Notes: a model not told the origin generated them from the sequence alone. A DNA stretch of 64,000 bases from Hymenobacter rubripertinctus (GCF_003583925.1 NZ_QYCN01000003.1:138001-202000); one strand, 5' to 3'. Numbered from the stretch's first letter, positions 50,025 through 59,474 are shown. A program made the numbers and translations.

Positions 50025-53000
50025 TTACCGCGCGCAAATGCCCCGATAGGCGCAGTACTGGCACTTATCGAGGTCGTCGGTTTTGCGGATGGGCTCGGCG
50101 GGGTCGAGGATGCGGCGCACCAGCTGGCCCAGCAGTTCCTCACTGTGCTGGATGAAATCCTGGCCGTCGGCGGTCAGGAAGCTCATATCAGCCGACATGG
50201 GGCCGGCGGGCAGGTTGCGCAGGGAAATGATGGCCGCGTCGGCGGCGGGGCGGCCCTGCTGGGTTAGCAGGAAGCGGTAGAGCCAGAGCTGGCGCACCTT
50301 GTCGGCCGAAGGAGTGGCGTCGGTGAGCAGGCGCTGCACGGCCTCGGCGGGGGCTTCGCCTTTCTTCCACAGCTTTAGCTCGTGGGCCTGCACGAGGCCC
50401 GTTTTGTAGTCCACTACCCGCAACTCGCCGTTGGGCAGCTGATCCACGCGGTCGGCGAGGCCGAACAGGCTCACGGGCAGCTTCTCGCCGTCGGGCAGGG
50501 GCACGTACACGGTGGCCTGGAGCGGTTCCTCCAGACTTTGCACGCGCAGGGGCAGGGCGTCTGCCTGCTCGGGCAGGCTCTCAAAATAGCGGCGGACCAG
50601 CTGGCTGGCTACCTGGCCGAGCACGTGGTTGAGGCCTTCGTCGGCGCGGGCGTGGCGGCCGGCTTCCTCCTTGCGCAATGCCTGGGCCACCATAATCGGG
50701 GCCTGGGCCACGAGGCCCGGAATATCGGCGGCCGTGAGGGCCGGGGCCTGGGGCGTCTGCTGCTGCGAAAACGGCGTCAGCAGCTCTTCCAGGGCCTCGT
50801 GCACCACCGTCCCGAACCCGTCGGGGCCGAGGGCTTCCTCCACTTCCTCGTTCTCCTTGAAGAGGGCAATCCGCTGGAAATAGAAACGCAGCGAGCAGCT
50901 CAGGTACTGGTTGAGAGCGGTGGGCGAAAGGCCTTTTTTGAGTAGCTCCCGCAGCGCCAGCAGCATGCCGGCGTCTTTTTCGAGGACGAGGTCGGTGGCT
51001 TCTTTTGAGCTATTAGCTGTTAGCTGTTGGCTGTTAGCTTCATTGAACGAAGAGCTATCAGCTAACAGCTCCAAGCTGTCAGCTGAGGAAGATACGGTCA
51101 AATCCAGCAGTTCCAACGCGGGGTTCTGGAGGGCCAGGTCGTTTTCGAGTTGGAGTAAAAAGCGGCTTCGCTCGCCGGTGCGGGTGCCCTCGGCCCCGGG
51201 CAGAATGTGGAGCAGATCGACTTGGCGCGCGCGCTGGAGCAGGCGCCAGAACTGGTGGGCGGTGGCGGCTTCGTGGTCGGCGTAGGTGGGCAGGCCAAAA
51301 GTGGTGAGCACGTCGTAGGGGAACAGGGAGCTGTGGCGCTTGGGGGCCGGCAGCACGTTCTCGTTGCAGCTCAGAATGATAACGTGGTCGAAGTCCAGGG
51401 CCCGGGTTTCGAGCAGGCCCATCACCTGCACGTCGGCAATGGGCTCCCCGCTGAAGGGCAGGCGGGTGCTCTTCATCTGCTCATACAGAAACCGTCGGAA
51501 CGAGCGCACCGACAGGCGCTGCTCCCGGCAATCGAACACCGAGTCGAGGCGCTTGACCAGCGTGAAGAACAGGTAGAGGTACTCGGCTTCGATGGCCGAA
51601 TGCTGGTCCTGGTAGGCCTTTTTGAGCAGGTCGATGAGCGTGTAGCAGGCCCGGATGATGTCGTCGCAGTTGTCCCAGGTGGCAAACAGGGCGTGCAGCA
51701 GCTCGTGGCCGCCGCCCATTTCCACCAGCTCCTCAGCCGTGAGCAGCACCGCGTGGCGCTTAATAATGGTGCGGCACACCCTATCGAGCAGGCCGTGGCC
51801 GGTGGGGTCGGGCTGCTGGTTGAGCCAGCCCTGGTAGCGGCGCAGAAACGGGTGCTGGAGCAGCTTGCTCACGGCCAGGTGGTGGTAGCGGGGCACGCCG
51901 TAGCCGGTTTCCTGGGAACCCTCGCGCACGCCGGTCAAATGCACTTCAAACAGCAGATCCACGAGGTTGAACAGGGGCGTGCTCTGGAAGTTGAGGCCCA
52001 TGGTCACGTTGTACTCAGGCACCTCGCGCGGGGGCAGGCCGTGGAGCACGGGCAGCAGCAGCGTTTCGTCGGGCAGCACCACGGCCACCTTGGCGTGGGG
52101 GTTGGCTTGGCGCGAGGCGGCCAGCAGCTGGCCGGCTACCTTGCCCTGCATGGAGGCGTTGGCCACGCCCACCAGCCGCACGGTGCGCGGGAGTTGGCGC
52201 AGCAGCTCGGCCGGCCCCCCGAAGTTCTCCCAAGGCAAATCCAGCACCTCCTGGTAGCGGCGCAGGTGCTGGCCGGCGCGGTTGGGCGAGCCGCCTTCCA
52301 GGTAGAACGCGTCGCCATCAAAATACACTTCGGCCCGGCCCGCCTTGCGCAGCCGCCGGATCAGCCGCTCCTCGGCCTTGGAGAGGAAGCCCAGGCCCAC
52401 GAACACGTGGCGGGCCAGTTCCTCGCCGGTTTCCAGCCGCTCGCGCACCCGGCGCTGGGCCAGGCGGTAGGCCAGACCGGGGTAGGCGAGGCGGTCCTGG
52501 CGCATGCGCTTTTGCAGGCGGCGGTACACTTTCTCCAGGTCGTCCCAGAAGCGGAAGTAGGCCGTGGTGGTGGTCTGGGGCTGGAATTCGGCCCCCAGGT
52601 CCCAGCGCTCCAAAGCCTTGGCCTGGCTCAGGTACTCGAACACCTTGCGGGGCGAGGCCAGGTTCTGGTCGAGGCTGGAGAAGTCCTGGAGCAGCAGCGC
52701 CGACCAGCCCACGAACTGGTCGAATTCGAGCTGGGGGTCGATGTCGCGCAGGATTTCAAACAGCAGCAGCTGCAAGGCAATGGGCTCCTCCACCTGCACG
52801 CCGGCCAGCTCCACCATGTAGTCTTCCATGGCCGCCACCCGGGGGCTCCACACCGCCTGCCCGGCCTCGGCGGCCAGGCTCAGCTCGTTCTGCAAGTACA
52901 CCACCGCCCGCCGCGTGGGCACCACCACCACCAAATCCGACAGCTCGCCGGTGGGGCCGTACTGGGCCACCAGCTCCCGGGCAATGCGCGCCAGAAAGGG

Positions 53001-53081
53001 CGTGGCATCGGGCAGGGGCACGGCGGGCGGCAGGGGCGGAGCGGCGGCGAACAGGGGGAGGTCGGAGTGGGAAGCGGGCAT
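50025..53081 (-). CDS. AddB-like PD-(D/E)XK nuclease of a helicase-nuclease complex
   Basis: Protein of 1018 residues: a degenerate SF1 helicase-like body (VVVPTRRAVVYLQNEL, FQSTPLFNLVDLL, ALDFDHVIILSCNENVLP) and a C-terminal RecB-type nuclease with VVDYKTG near 889. One Cys near 727 (YLSCSLRFYF) plus C1007, C1010 and C1016 (CQYCAYRGIC) fit the AddB iron-sulfur cluster. With the AddA-like protein it should process double-strand ends for RecA. Residues of about 663-694 are a low-complexity linker encoded by an inserted AGCTGTTAGCTG-type repeat. A TACCTTTC box at 53106-53113 may be its promoter. Confidence 0.88.
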   Translation of the reverse strand: MPASHSDLPLFAAAPPLPPAVPLPDATPFLARIARELVAQYGPTGELSDLVVVVPTRRAVVYLQNELSLAAEAGQAVWSPRVAAMEDYMVELAGVQVEEPIALQLLLFEILRDIDPQLEFDQFVGWSALLLQDFSSLDQNLASPRKVFEYLSQAKALERWDLGAEFQPQTTTTAYFRFWDDLEKVYRRLQKRMRQDRLAYPGLAYRLAQRRVRERLETGEELARHVFVGLGFLSKAEERLIRRLRKAGRAEVYFDGDAFYLEGGSPNRAGQHLRRYQEVLDLPWENFGGPAELLRQLPRTVRLVGVANASMQGKVAGQLLAASRQANPHAKVAVVLPDETLLLPVLHGLPPREVPEYNVTMGLNFQSTPLFNLVDLLFEVHLTGVREGSQETGYGVPRYHHLAVSKLLQHPFLRRYQGWLNQQPDPTGHGLLDRVCRTIIKRHAVLLTAEELVEMGGGHELLHALFATWDNCDDIIRACYTLIDLLKKAYQDQHSAIEAEYLYLFFTLVKRLDSVFDCREQRLSVRSFRRFLYEQMKSTRLPFSGEPIADVQVMGLLETRALDFDHVIILSCNENVLPAPKRHSSLFPYDVLTTFGLPTYADHEAATAHQFWRLLQRARQVDLLHILPGAEGTRTGERSRFLLQLENDLALQNPALELLDLTVSSSADSLELLADSSSFNEANSQQLTANSSKEATDLVLEKDAGMLLALRELLKKGLSPTALNQYLSCSLRFYFQRIALFKENEEVEEALGPDGFGTVVHEALEELLTPFSQQQTPQAPALTAADIPGLVAQAPIMVAQALRKEEAGRHARADEGLNHVLGQVASQLVRRYFESLPEQADALPLRVQSLEEPLQATVYVPLPDGEKLPVSLFGLADRVDQLPNGELRVVDYKTGLVQAHELKLWKKGEAPAEAVQRLLTDATPSADKVRQLWLYRFLLTQQGRPAADAAIISLRNLPAGPMSADMSFLTADGQDFIQHSEELLGQLVRRILDPAEPIRKTDDLDKCQYCAYRGICAR
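51005..51090. repeat. AGCTGTTAGCTG repeat inside the AddB-like gene
   Basis: TTAGCTGTTAGCTGTTGGCTG run, followed by an inverted GCTATCAGCTAACAGCT segment. It has the look of intergenic tandem repeats but is read through in frame as a Ser/Asn/Gln/Leu linker. Confidence 0.8.
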
Positions 53082-53163
53082 GCGCGGCGGGTCAGGAATT
53101 CTACTGAAAGGTACAGTACCTTTCGCTCAGAAACCGGCTTCTGCTCGCAGAAAAACCCAAGTT

Positions 53164-53297
53164 TCGCAGCACGACGTAGGGGCGGGGCTTGCCCCCGCCC
53201 GCCATTGCACGGTAGCGTTGAACGCTGAATGAAGGCCGCGCGCTTCGTTTCAGCGGCGGGCGGGGACAAGCCCCGCCCCTACGTCGTGCTGCGCAAC
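53164..53297. repeat. GC-rich palindrome, GTAGGGGCGGGGC family
   Basis: Arms CGCAGCACGACGTAGGGGCG and complement ending CCCCTACGTCGTGCTGCG, each followed by GGGGC.CCCCGCCCGCC. A different family from the GTCATTCC palindromes. It occupies most of the gap between the AddB-like gene and the next plus-strand gene. Confidence 0.88.
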
Positions 53298-53334
53298 CTG
53301 AGTTAATAAGGACTCTTTTGATTCGCCTAACCGC

Positions 53335-54015
53335 ATGCCATTCACCGTTCAACAAATCATTATTCCGCCGCCGCCACCACCCACAGTTTCTTGGTGGGAG
53401 GACGCACGCAGCTTGGTATTGCTGGCGCTGCTAGCCATACCGGTTGTGATTCTAGGAGTAGGGGCTTTACTGGTACTGGGAATTGGTTACGGCCTGTGGC
53501 AGGCTGGTGCGAAAATTACTCTGAGTATCCGGAAACTGTTTGGCTATCAGCCGCCCCCAGAGCTGCCCCCCGTTCCGCCAGAGCCCACGGTTTTATTCCA
53601 GGGGGCGCAACTGCAATTAGTGGCTGCCGACCAGGACTGGGATGTGGAAGGGCCAGAGTTTGGAGCGTGGCTGGAGCAGTGGGGTTATTTGGAAGAAGAA
53701 GAAATAGTCCCCAGCCTTTACCGCCTGCAAACAAAACCCGAGGTTCCCGGCCTGCACGGGCAGCTCGTGAGCGACTTGTGTCGCGAATGGCCCGAGGGCA
53801 TTTTCCTGCAACTCGTGGAGTCCCGCCCCGGCCAGATACCGGCGGCCACTACCTGGCTGGTATACCTGGATTTTACCACCCTACAATGGGAGCGGCTGAC
53901 TGAAACGGCAGACTATTACCTGCTGCCCAACGCGGCGGGGGCGGAGCACGGCCTGTTTGAAGGCCTCAGCCTAACGCAGGGCCGGCTGGAGCTGCGGGTG
54001 CAAATGCCCGGCTAG
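53335..54015 (+). CDS. single-pass membrane protein of unknown function
   Basis: Protein of 226 residues: proline stretch near the N-terminus ([17 protein letters not shown]), one or two membrane helices at about 27-58, then a soluble acidic domain rich in Trp and Glu ([20 protein letters not shown]). No family recognised. Its TAG stop overlaps the TAG stop of the convergent MFS gene in the palindrome CTAG. It lies between the addB- and addA-like genes but on the other strand. Confidence 0.6.
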   Translation: MPFTVQQIIIPPPPPPTVSWWEDARSLVLLALLAIPVVILGVGALLVLGIGYGLWQAGAKITLSIRKLFGYQPPPELPPVPPEPTVLFQGAQLQLVAADQDWDVEGPEFGAWLEQWGYLEEEEIVPSLYRLQTKPEVPGLHGQLVSDLCREWPEGIFLQLVESRPGQIPAATTWLVYLDFTTLQWERLTETADYYLLPNAAGAEHGLFEGLSLTQGRLELRVQMPG

Positions 54016-55289
54016 TGGCCCAGCTCCATCACGGGTTCGGCGGCCTCGGCGGTAGCCGCCGGGGCTACGTAGCGGGCCAGGGAGCGGGCGGCCAGGCCCA
54101 GGCTGATGAGCGTGAGCAGGGCGGCCAGCAGGAAGGGCGCGCCGGGGAAGTACACCGGCGCGCCGGGACTGGTGTAGAAGGAGAACAGGCTGGTCATGAG
54201 CACTGGCCCCACAATGGACGTGAGGCTCATCAGGCTGGTGAGGGCACCTTGCAACTCACCCTGCTCATCGGCGGGCACCTGGCCCGAAATAATGCCCTGC
54301 AAGGCCGGGCCGGCAATGCCGCCCAGGCAGTAGGGCACCAGAAAGGCGAACATCATCCAGCCCTTGCTGGCAAACGCGAACAGCACGAACCCCACCGCGT
54401 AGAGCAGCATGCCCAGGTACACCGAGCGTTGCGGGCCTAGGGCCGGGTTGATGCGCCGGATGAGCACGCCCTGCACCAGGGCCACCAGCAGGCCCACCGT
54501 CGCCAGGGAGTAGCCCACCCATTTCTCGGTCCAGCTGAATTTCTCCATCACGTAGTACGACCACGTGCTCTGGGTGGCGTGAGCGGCCACGTAAATGAAG
54601 AGCAGCGAGGCCACCAGCCCCAGAATAACGGGGTAGCGGGCCAGCAGCTTAAGGCTGCCCACGGGGTTGGCCCGCTTCCAGGAAAACGGCCGCCGCCGCG
54701 CCAGGGGCAACGATTCGGGCAGCACGAAGTAGCCGTACACCACGTTGAGCAGCGTGAGGCCCGCGGCGGCCAGAAACGGCAGCTGGTGGCTGTATTCGCC
54801 CAGCACCCCGCCCAGCAGCGGCCCCATAATGAAGCCCAGCCCGAAGGCGGCCCCGATCAGCCCGAAGTTCTGGGCCCGTTCCTCGGGCTTCGACACGTCG
54901 GCGATGTAGGCCGAGGCGGTGGTGATGCTGGCCCCGGTGATGCCCGCAATCAGCCGGCCCACGAACAGCCAGCCGATAGTGGGGGCGAAGGCCAGAAACA
55001 GGTAATCGAGGCCAAAGCCGAGCAGGGACGTGAGCAGCACGGGGCGGCGGCCGTAGCGGTCGGAGAGGTTGCCCAGCACCGGCGAAAACAGGAACTGCAT
55101 CACGGCGAAGGCAAACACCAGCCAGCCGCCCACCTTGGCCGCCTCGCTCACAGTGCCCCCATTCAGGTGCTGAATCAGCTTGGGAATGACGGGGATGATG
55201 ATACCGATGCCCGTGACATCCAGCAGCAGGGTGATAAAGATGAAGGTGAGGGCCGAGCGGGGAGCGGTTGGAGTAGCGGTGGGTTCCAT
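54012..55289 (-). CDS. MFS drug/H+ antiporter, TetA/DHA1-type
   Basis: Twelve-helix major facilitator of 425 residues. Motif A is [14 protein letters not shown] after TM2, TM4 has the arginine in [14 protein letters not shown], and motif C-like [16 protein letters not shown] in TM5 marks an antiporter. The pattern [18 protein letters not shown] is that of TCR/Tet efflux proteins, but it is typical of chromosomal relatives and does not by itself show tetracycline resistance. TACCTTTG lies 22 bases upstream of the start. Confidence 0.9.
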   Translation of the reverse strand: MEPTATPTAPRSALTFIFITLLLDVTGIGIIIPVIPKLIQHLNGGTVSEAAKVGGWLVFAFAVMQFLFSPVLGNLSDRYGRRPVLLTSLLGFGLDYLFLAFAPTIGWLFVGRLIAGITGASITTASAYIADVSKPEERAQNFGLIGAAFGLGFIMGPLLGGVLGEYSHQLPFLAAAGLTLLNVVYGYFVLPESLPLARRRPFSWKRANPVGSLKLLARYPVILGLVASLLFIYVAAHATQSTWSYYVMEKFSWTEKWVGYSLATVGLLVALVQGVLIRRINPALGPQRSVYLGMLLYAVGFVLFAFASKGWMMFAFLVPYCLGGIAGPALQGIISGQVPADEQGELQGALTSLMSLTSIVGPVLMTSLFSFYTSPGAPVYFPGAPFLLAALLTLISLGLAARSLARYVAPAATAEAAEPVMELGH

Positions 55290-55311
55290 GAAGGCAGTGA
55301 AGGCAGGGCCG

Positions 55312-55319
55312 CAAAGGTA
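55312..55319 (-). promoter_or_regulatory. -7 promoter box of MFS gene
   Basis: TACCTTTG on the minus strand, 22 bases before the MFS start. Confidence 0.5.
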
Positions 55320-55410
55320 GGCGGTTTCGGGGGGCTTGGGAGCAGCTGATTGAAAGGGTCCGCCGACGAACAGAGCGCCTTACAGGATAGAGAACCGCAT
55401 AAAGGCAAAC

Positions 55411-55449
55411 AGAACGTCATTCCGAGCGGAGCCAGGAATGACGTTCCTT
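55411..55449. repeat. collapsed GTCATTCC palindrome
   Basis: AGAACGTCATTCCGAGCGGA runs directly into GGAATGACGTTCC: only the two outer tips remain, with the interior lost. It looks like an internal-deletion derivative of the type at 1269-1382. Confidence 0.75.
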
Positions 55450-55457
55450 TCTATACC

Positions 55458-58400
55458 CTACTCCCACTCCACCACTTCCCGGGTGTCGAAGTAATACAGC
55501 ACGCAGCGCACTTCCGCAAAGCCGAGCTGGCGGAACAGGGCCGCGTACTGCTGCAAGGGTACCCGGTGGCGGAATTCGGCCGGGGGTTGCTTGAAATCGA
55601 GCAGCGTGACGCGGCGGCCAGTGCCGCCGGGCGCGGTTTCAAACACGATGCGGTCGGGCTTGTAGTCCTGCTTGCGGGTGCCGCCCACCAGGATTTCGCG
55701 CTCCGCCTCGGCCTCTACCCGGGCACTGAAGTAGTGGGCCAGCTGCGCGTTATCCACCACTTCGCGCAGGCGGCGCAGCAGTTCGGGCCGCTCCTGGAGG
55801 CTGATGATGCCTTCGGCCGCGAGCTGGGCCGCCACGCGGTCCGCGTCGGTGGCCTGCTTCACCCGGCGCAGAGCGTAGTGCAGGCGACGGTTCCACTCAC
55901 GCTGCGCCTGCTGCTCATCAAAATCAAACACCGTATTGGCGTGCTGGCGCAGGCGCAGGCGCTTTTCCCAGGGCGTACTGGTCAGGTTGGTCAGCGGCAG
56001 GTCGTGGTTTTCGTTGTTCGTTATTGGTTTTTCGTTGTTCGTTTTTGGCGGCTGACTTGGAGTTTCGTTGCCCGAAAAGCTATCGGCTAACAGCCCCGGG
56101 CTACCAGCTAAAGAATAAGCCATCTGCTCCTCATTCCACAGGGTGGTGCTTACCAGGTAGCGGTGCAGCAGCTCGGCCACGGTGCCGGCGGGCTTGTCGA
56201 ACGAGGCCGCGTCGTCGTCGTCGTTGCGGGCGGCCTTTTTGGCGGGTTTGGGCTTCCTGCTGATGACGTAGAGACGGTGCCGGGGCCGGGTGAAGGCCAC
56301 GTACAGCATGTTCAGGCCCTCCAGAAAGGTTTTTTCCAACTCCTCGGTGTACTGCCCGGCCAGGGGCGTGAACAGCAGATCCTGCTTCTGGCTGAGCACG
56401 GCCACCCCGGGCATGTCGGGCACCGGCCGGTCGGCTACTTCCGGCAGCCGCCCCCAGAGCAGGGTGCCCATAAACGGCCGCAGGCTCCAGTCGGCAAACG
56501 GCACAATCACTACTCCGTAGGCCAGGCCCTTGGCCTTGTGCACGGTGGTGATGGTGAGGGCGTTGCGGCCAGCGGGGGCGTTGATGCTCAGGCTGCCCTT
56601 CTTCTGGTCCCAGTAGGTGAGGAAGTTGTTGAGGTTGTTGCCGTAGCGCAGGCTGTATTCCAGGGTCAAATCCAGGAACCGGAACAGGTACTCGCGTTCC
56701 GTTACCCGCTCCAGCAGCCCAAACAGCCCGATGAGGCGCTCGGTCAGCTCATAAAGGCCCAGGTTGCCGGTTTCGCCCTCCTGCACGTCGTAGCCCAGGG
56801 CCCGCAACTCGTCAAAAAACGGCTCCGCCGACTCGGCATTGGCCAGCTCGGCCCAGCGCCGGGCGCGGTCGGGGGTGGGGGCGTGGCCCCGCACCACGCG
56901 GTCGACGAGCAGCAGGGCTTCGGCCCGGGCCAGCGTGTCGGCGGGCCGGTTAAGTACCCGAAACACGGAAACCAGCAGGTTCACCACATCCGCGAATTCC
57001 AGGGAGAGCGAATCGGCCGAAATGATGTCGTAACCCCGCTCTTTCAGAAATTTGGCGGTGCGCCGGCTGTTGCCCCGGGTCCGGCAGAGCACGGCCACGT
57101 CCTGGAGCCGAAAACCGTCGGCCAAGGCCTGCTCCACCAATTGCAGGGTCAGGTAGAGGGTGCTTTCGTGGTAGTCAAGGGTCTGGCCGGGCAGGTAACC
57201 GGGCAGCAGCGCGGGCGTAAAGGTGCCGGCCGCCGCGTCGTAGCGGGTGGCCGGGGCCTCGTCGTCGGTGAAGAGCAGCTCCACGTGAGCCGGGGCCGGC
57301 TCGGCTCCGGCCGGCAGCTGCTGGGTAAAACCGGCGTCAAACAACTCCTGGACCAGCGGCAGGGCAGCGTGGGTTTCGCTCACGTGCCCGAAAAAGACAT
57401 TGTTGAACTCCACAATGGCCCGGCCCGAGCGGTAATTCACGTTCAGGTTGCGGGCCTCCAGCGCCTGGTCGATGGTCTGGTAGCGGTCGGCCAGGCGCTG
57501 GCGGGTTTCGGGGTCGGGCACCCGGTCGTAGAGGTGGTGGGTCTGCTGCTGGTAGAGGCGCAGAATCTGTTCCATCTCGCCGCCCCGCCAGCGGTAAATG
57601 GCCTGCTTGGCGTCGCCCACGGCCAGGTTGAGGTGGCCGCTGCCCAGGGCATTTTCCACCAGCGGCAGCAGGTTGTTCCATTGCAGCACCGAGGTATCCT
57701 GAAACTCATCGATGAGCAGATGCTGGTACCGGTCGCCGAGCCGCTCATACAGGAACGGCACCGGCTCGTGCAGTACAATCTGGGCAATGCGGCGGTTGAA
57801 CTCGGCAATCAGCACCACGCCCCGGTCGCGGCTGAGCTGCTCCACGGCCTTGCTCAGCTCGCTGAGCAAGCTTACCTGAAACACGTAGGGCAGCATCCCG
57901 GCGGCCAGCAGGTAGCTGGGCAGCAGGCGCTGCCGGACCTCCTGGAGGCGCACGAAGATTTGGGCCAGCACCGGGGCCACGGCCGCCACGTCGTGCTCGC
58001 GGCCCTGCTTTTTAGCGGCAGCGCTGCCCCATTTATCAGTTTCCACGGTTTTGAGGGCGGTGGCAGTCGGGAAGGACGCCCCGGCGGCGGGCGCTTCCAG
58101 CCAGCGGTGCCAGTTGTGGAAGTGGCCGTACACGCCGTTGGCCCCGCTGGCCAGGTGCTCGGCTTCTAGTCCGGCATTGGCCAGCGTTTCGAGGGCCACG
58201 GCGGCGGTTTGCTGCACGAGCACCTCAATTTCCTGCTTGCGCAGCTTCAGCCCCTCGTGCAGGCGGCGGTAATCGGCCAGACTCAACTGCTGCAACTGTT
58301 GCATGGCCTCGTGCACCGGTTCGCTGAGCAAAAACTGCCCGAACTCGACCAGCTCTTCGGGCAGGTTGTTCCAGGTTTTGCCTTCCTCGGCCTTATTGAG

Positions 58401-58958
58401 GGCGAAATCGGAAATCGTACGCGAGAGTAGGGCCGCGTTCGGGTCGCGGTTCACCCGGTCCAGCACCAGGGCCACGGCCCCTTGCAGCACGGTGGCGCTG
58501 TCGAGCTCCACCTCAAACGTAGCCGGCAGCCCCAGCTCGCGGGTAAAAGCCGTCACGATGCGCTGCACGAACGAGTCGATGGTACTCACCGCGAAATCGG
58601 CGTAGTGGTAGAGGGCCAGCCGGAACGTGGCCTGGGCGCGCTCCTGCACCACGCGCCGGCGCTCGGCCGCCGTGGGCAGGTGGGCCAGCGGGCCTTCCTG
58701 GTGCAGCTCCTCGGCAATATCGGTCAGCAGCGGGTCGTGCTGGCCGGCGGGCAGGCGGGCAAACCGGCGCAAGGCCCCCAGAATCCGCTGCTTCATCTCG
58801 CCCGCCGCGTCGTTGGTGAATGTGATGGCCAGAATGCTCTTGAAGTACCCCGCCTCCTCCGAGCCCAGCGCCAGCTTCAGGTATTCCTTGGTGAGCTGGT
58901 AGGTTTTGCCCGAGCCGGCCGAGGAGGAGTAAATGCGGAAAGTGGGCTGGGAAGGCAT
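55458..58958 (-). CDS. AddA/RecB-like UvrD-family helicase-nuclease
   Basis: Protein of 1166 residues. SF1A helicase motifs: Walker A SSAGSGKT (12-19), ITFTNDAAGEMKQRI (motif Ia), LLIDEFQDTS (Walker B), VGDAKQAIYRWRGG (III), NYRSGRAIVEFNN (IV), TTVHKAKGLAYGVVIVPF (V) and LYVAFTRPRHRLYVIS (VI). The C-terminal nuclease domain has LLDFKQ near 1120 and a QQYAALF tail. Partner of the AddB-like protein for double-strand break end processing. Residues of about 940-990 (including PKTNNEKPITNNENH) are a linker encoded by repeat DNA. A TACCTTAG box lies 12 bases upstream. Confidence 0.9.
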   Translation of the reverse strand: MPSQPTFRIYSSSAGSGKTYQLTKEYLKLALGSEEAGYFKSILAITFTNDAAGEMKQRILGALRRFARLPAGQHDPLLTDIAEELHQEGPLAHLPTAAERRRVVQERAQATFRLALYHYADFAVSTIDSFVQRIVTAFTRELGLPATFEVELDSATVLQGAVALVLDRVNRDPNAALLSRTISDFALNKAEEGKTWNNLPEELVEFGQFLLSEPVHEAMQQLQQLSLADYRRLHEGLKLRKQEIEVLVQQTAAVALETLANAGLEAEHLASGANGVYGHFHNWHRWLEAPAAGASFPTATALKTVETDKWGSAAAKKQGREHDVAAVAPVLAQIFVRLQEVRQRLLPSYLLAAGMLPYVFQVSLLSELSKAVEQLSRDRGVVLIAEFNRRIAQIVLHEPVPFLYERLGDRYQHLLIDEFQDTSVLQWNNLLPLVENALGSGHLNLAVGDAKQAIYRWRGGEMEQILRLYQQQTHHLYDRVPDPETRQRLADRYQTIDQALEARNLNVNYRSGRAIVEFNNVFFGHVSETHAALPLVQELFDAGFTQQLPAGAEPAPAHVELLFTDDEAPATRYDAAAGTFTPALLPGYLPGQTLDYHESTLYLTLQLVEQALADGFRLQDVAVLCRTRGNSRRTAKFLKERGYDIISADSLSLEFADVVNLLVSVFRVLNRPADTLARAEALLLVDRVVRGHAPTPDRARRWAELANAESAEPFFDELRALGYDVQEGETGNLGLYELTERLIGLFGLLERVTEREYLFRFLDLTLEYSLRYGNNLNNFLTYWDQKKGSLSINAPAGRNALTITTVHKAKGLAYGVVIVPFADWSLRPFMGTLLWGRLPEVADRPVPDMPGVAVLSQKQDLLFTPLAGQYTEELEKTFLEGLNMLYVAFTRPRHRLYVISRKPKPAKKAARNDDDDAASFDKPAGTVAELLHRYLVSTTLWNEEQMAYSLAGSPGLLADSFSGNETPSQPPKTNNEKPITNNENHDLPLTNLTSTPWEKRLRLRQHANTVFDFDEQQAQREWNRRLHYALRRVKQATDADRVAAQLAAEGIISLQERPELLRRLREVVDNAQLAHYFSARVEAEAEREILVGGTRKQDYKPDRIVFETAPGGTGRRVTLLDFKQPPAEFRHRVPLQQYAALFRQLGFAEVRCVLYYFDTREVVEWE
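55985..56125. repeat. repeat-derived insert inside the AddA-like gene
   Basis: Contains two copies of TTTTCGTTGTTCGTT separated by ATTGG, then GCTATCGGCTAACAGC, similar to the AGCTAACAGC word in the AddB-like insert. Read in frame as an Asn/Glu/Lys/Pro linker in the 2B/nuclease junction region. Confidence 0.7.
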
Positions 58959-59042
58959 AAAGGGAAGACGCTAAGGTAAGACGACCGTGCTGATGGCAAT
59001 GGGCAGCAAAGCAGGGGCAAACGGCTGGTTAAGCGCTGCATG

Positions 59043-59468
59043 TCACCCCACCGGTCCCCACAAGTAGTCGCGCATGGGCTGCTCAATCCGCATCGGGCGC
59101 TTACTGATGGCGTCCAGCAGCACCCACTGGGTCTCGGCTTCGCAGAGCAGCTTGCCATCGGCGGCCCGCTCGATGCGCACGAAGCGCTGGCACTGGGCGC
59201 CGCGCACTTCGCCGATCCAGGTGGTGCAGCGCAGCTCGTCGTGCAACAGGGCCGGGTGGCGGTACTGAATGCGGTGCTCCCGCACGACCCATATATAGGA
59301 GTGTTCGGGGGTGCCGGCCGGGTAGGCAGCGTGCCAGTGCGCTACGGCCGTTTCCTGCACCCAGCGCACGTATTGCACGTTGTTGGCGTGGTCGAAGTCG
59401 TCGATGTCGGTGAGCTGCACCGTTAAATGGTGGGCGAAACGGAAGGCGGGGGCGGCGGGCATTTTCAT
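59043..59468 (-). CDS. acyl-CoA thioesterase, 4HBT hotdog fold (YbgC-like)
   Basis: Thioesterase of 141 residues. LTDIDDFDHANNVQYVRWVQ (19-38) carries the catalytic Asp and the DxxxHxNN motif of the 4-hydroxybenzoyl-CoA/YbgC class, followed by EHRIQYRHPALLHDELRC typical of the central strand. It would hydrolyse acyl-CoA or acyl-ACP. Starts at 59468 or two codons later (MKM); the first lies six bases after a TACCTTTG box, implying an almost leaderless message. Confidence 0.88.
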   Translation of the reverse strand: MKMPAAPAFRFAHHLTVQLTDIDDFDHANNVQYVRWVQETAVAHWHAAYPAGTPEHSYIWVVREHRIQYRHPALLHDELRCTTWIGEVRGAQCQRFVRIERAADGKLLCEAETQWVLLDAISKRPMRIEQPMRDYLWGPVG

Positions 59469-59474
59469 AGGAGC

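Noticed and set aside
54012..55289. Tetracycline-resistance determinant
   Set aside because: The family pattern (TCR/Tet-like DHA1) is common in chromosomal exporters. The gene has host-like composition and no mobile-element context or TetR regulator.
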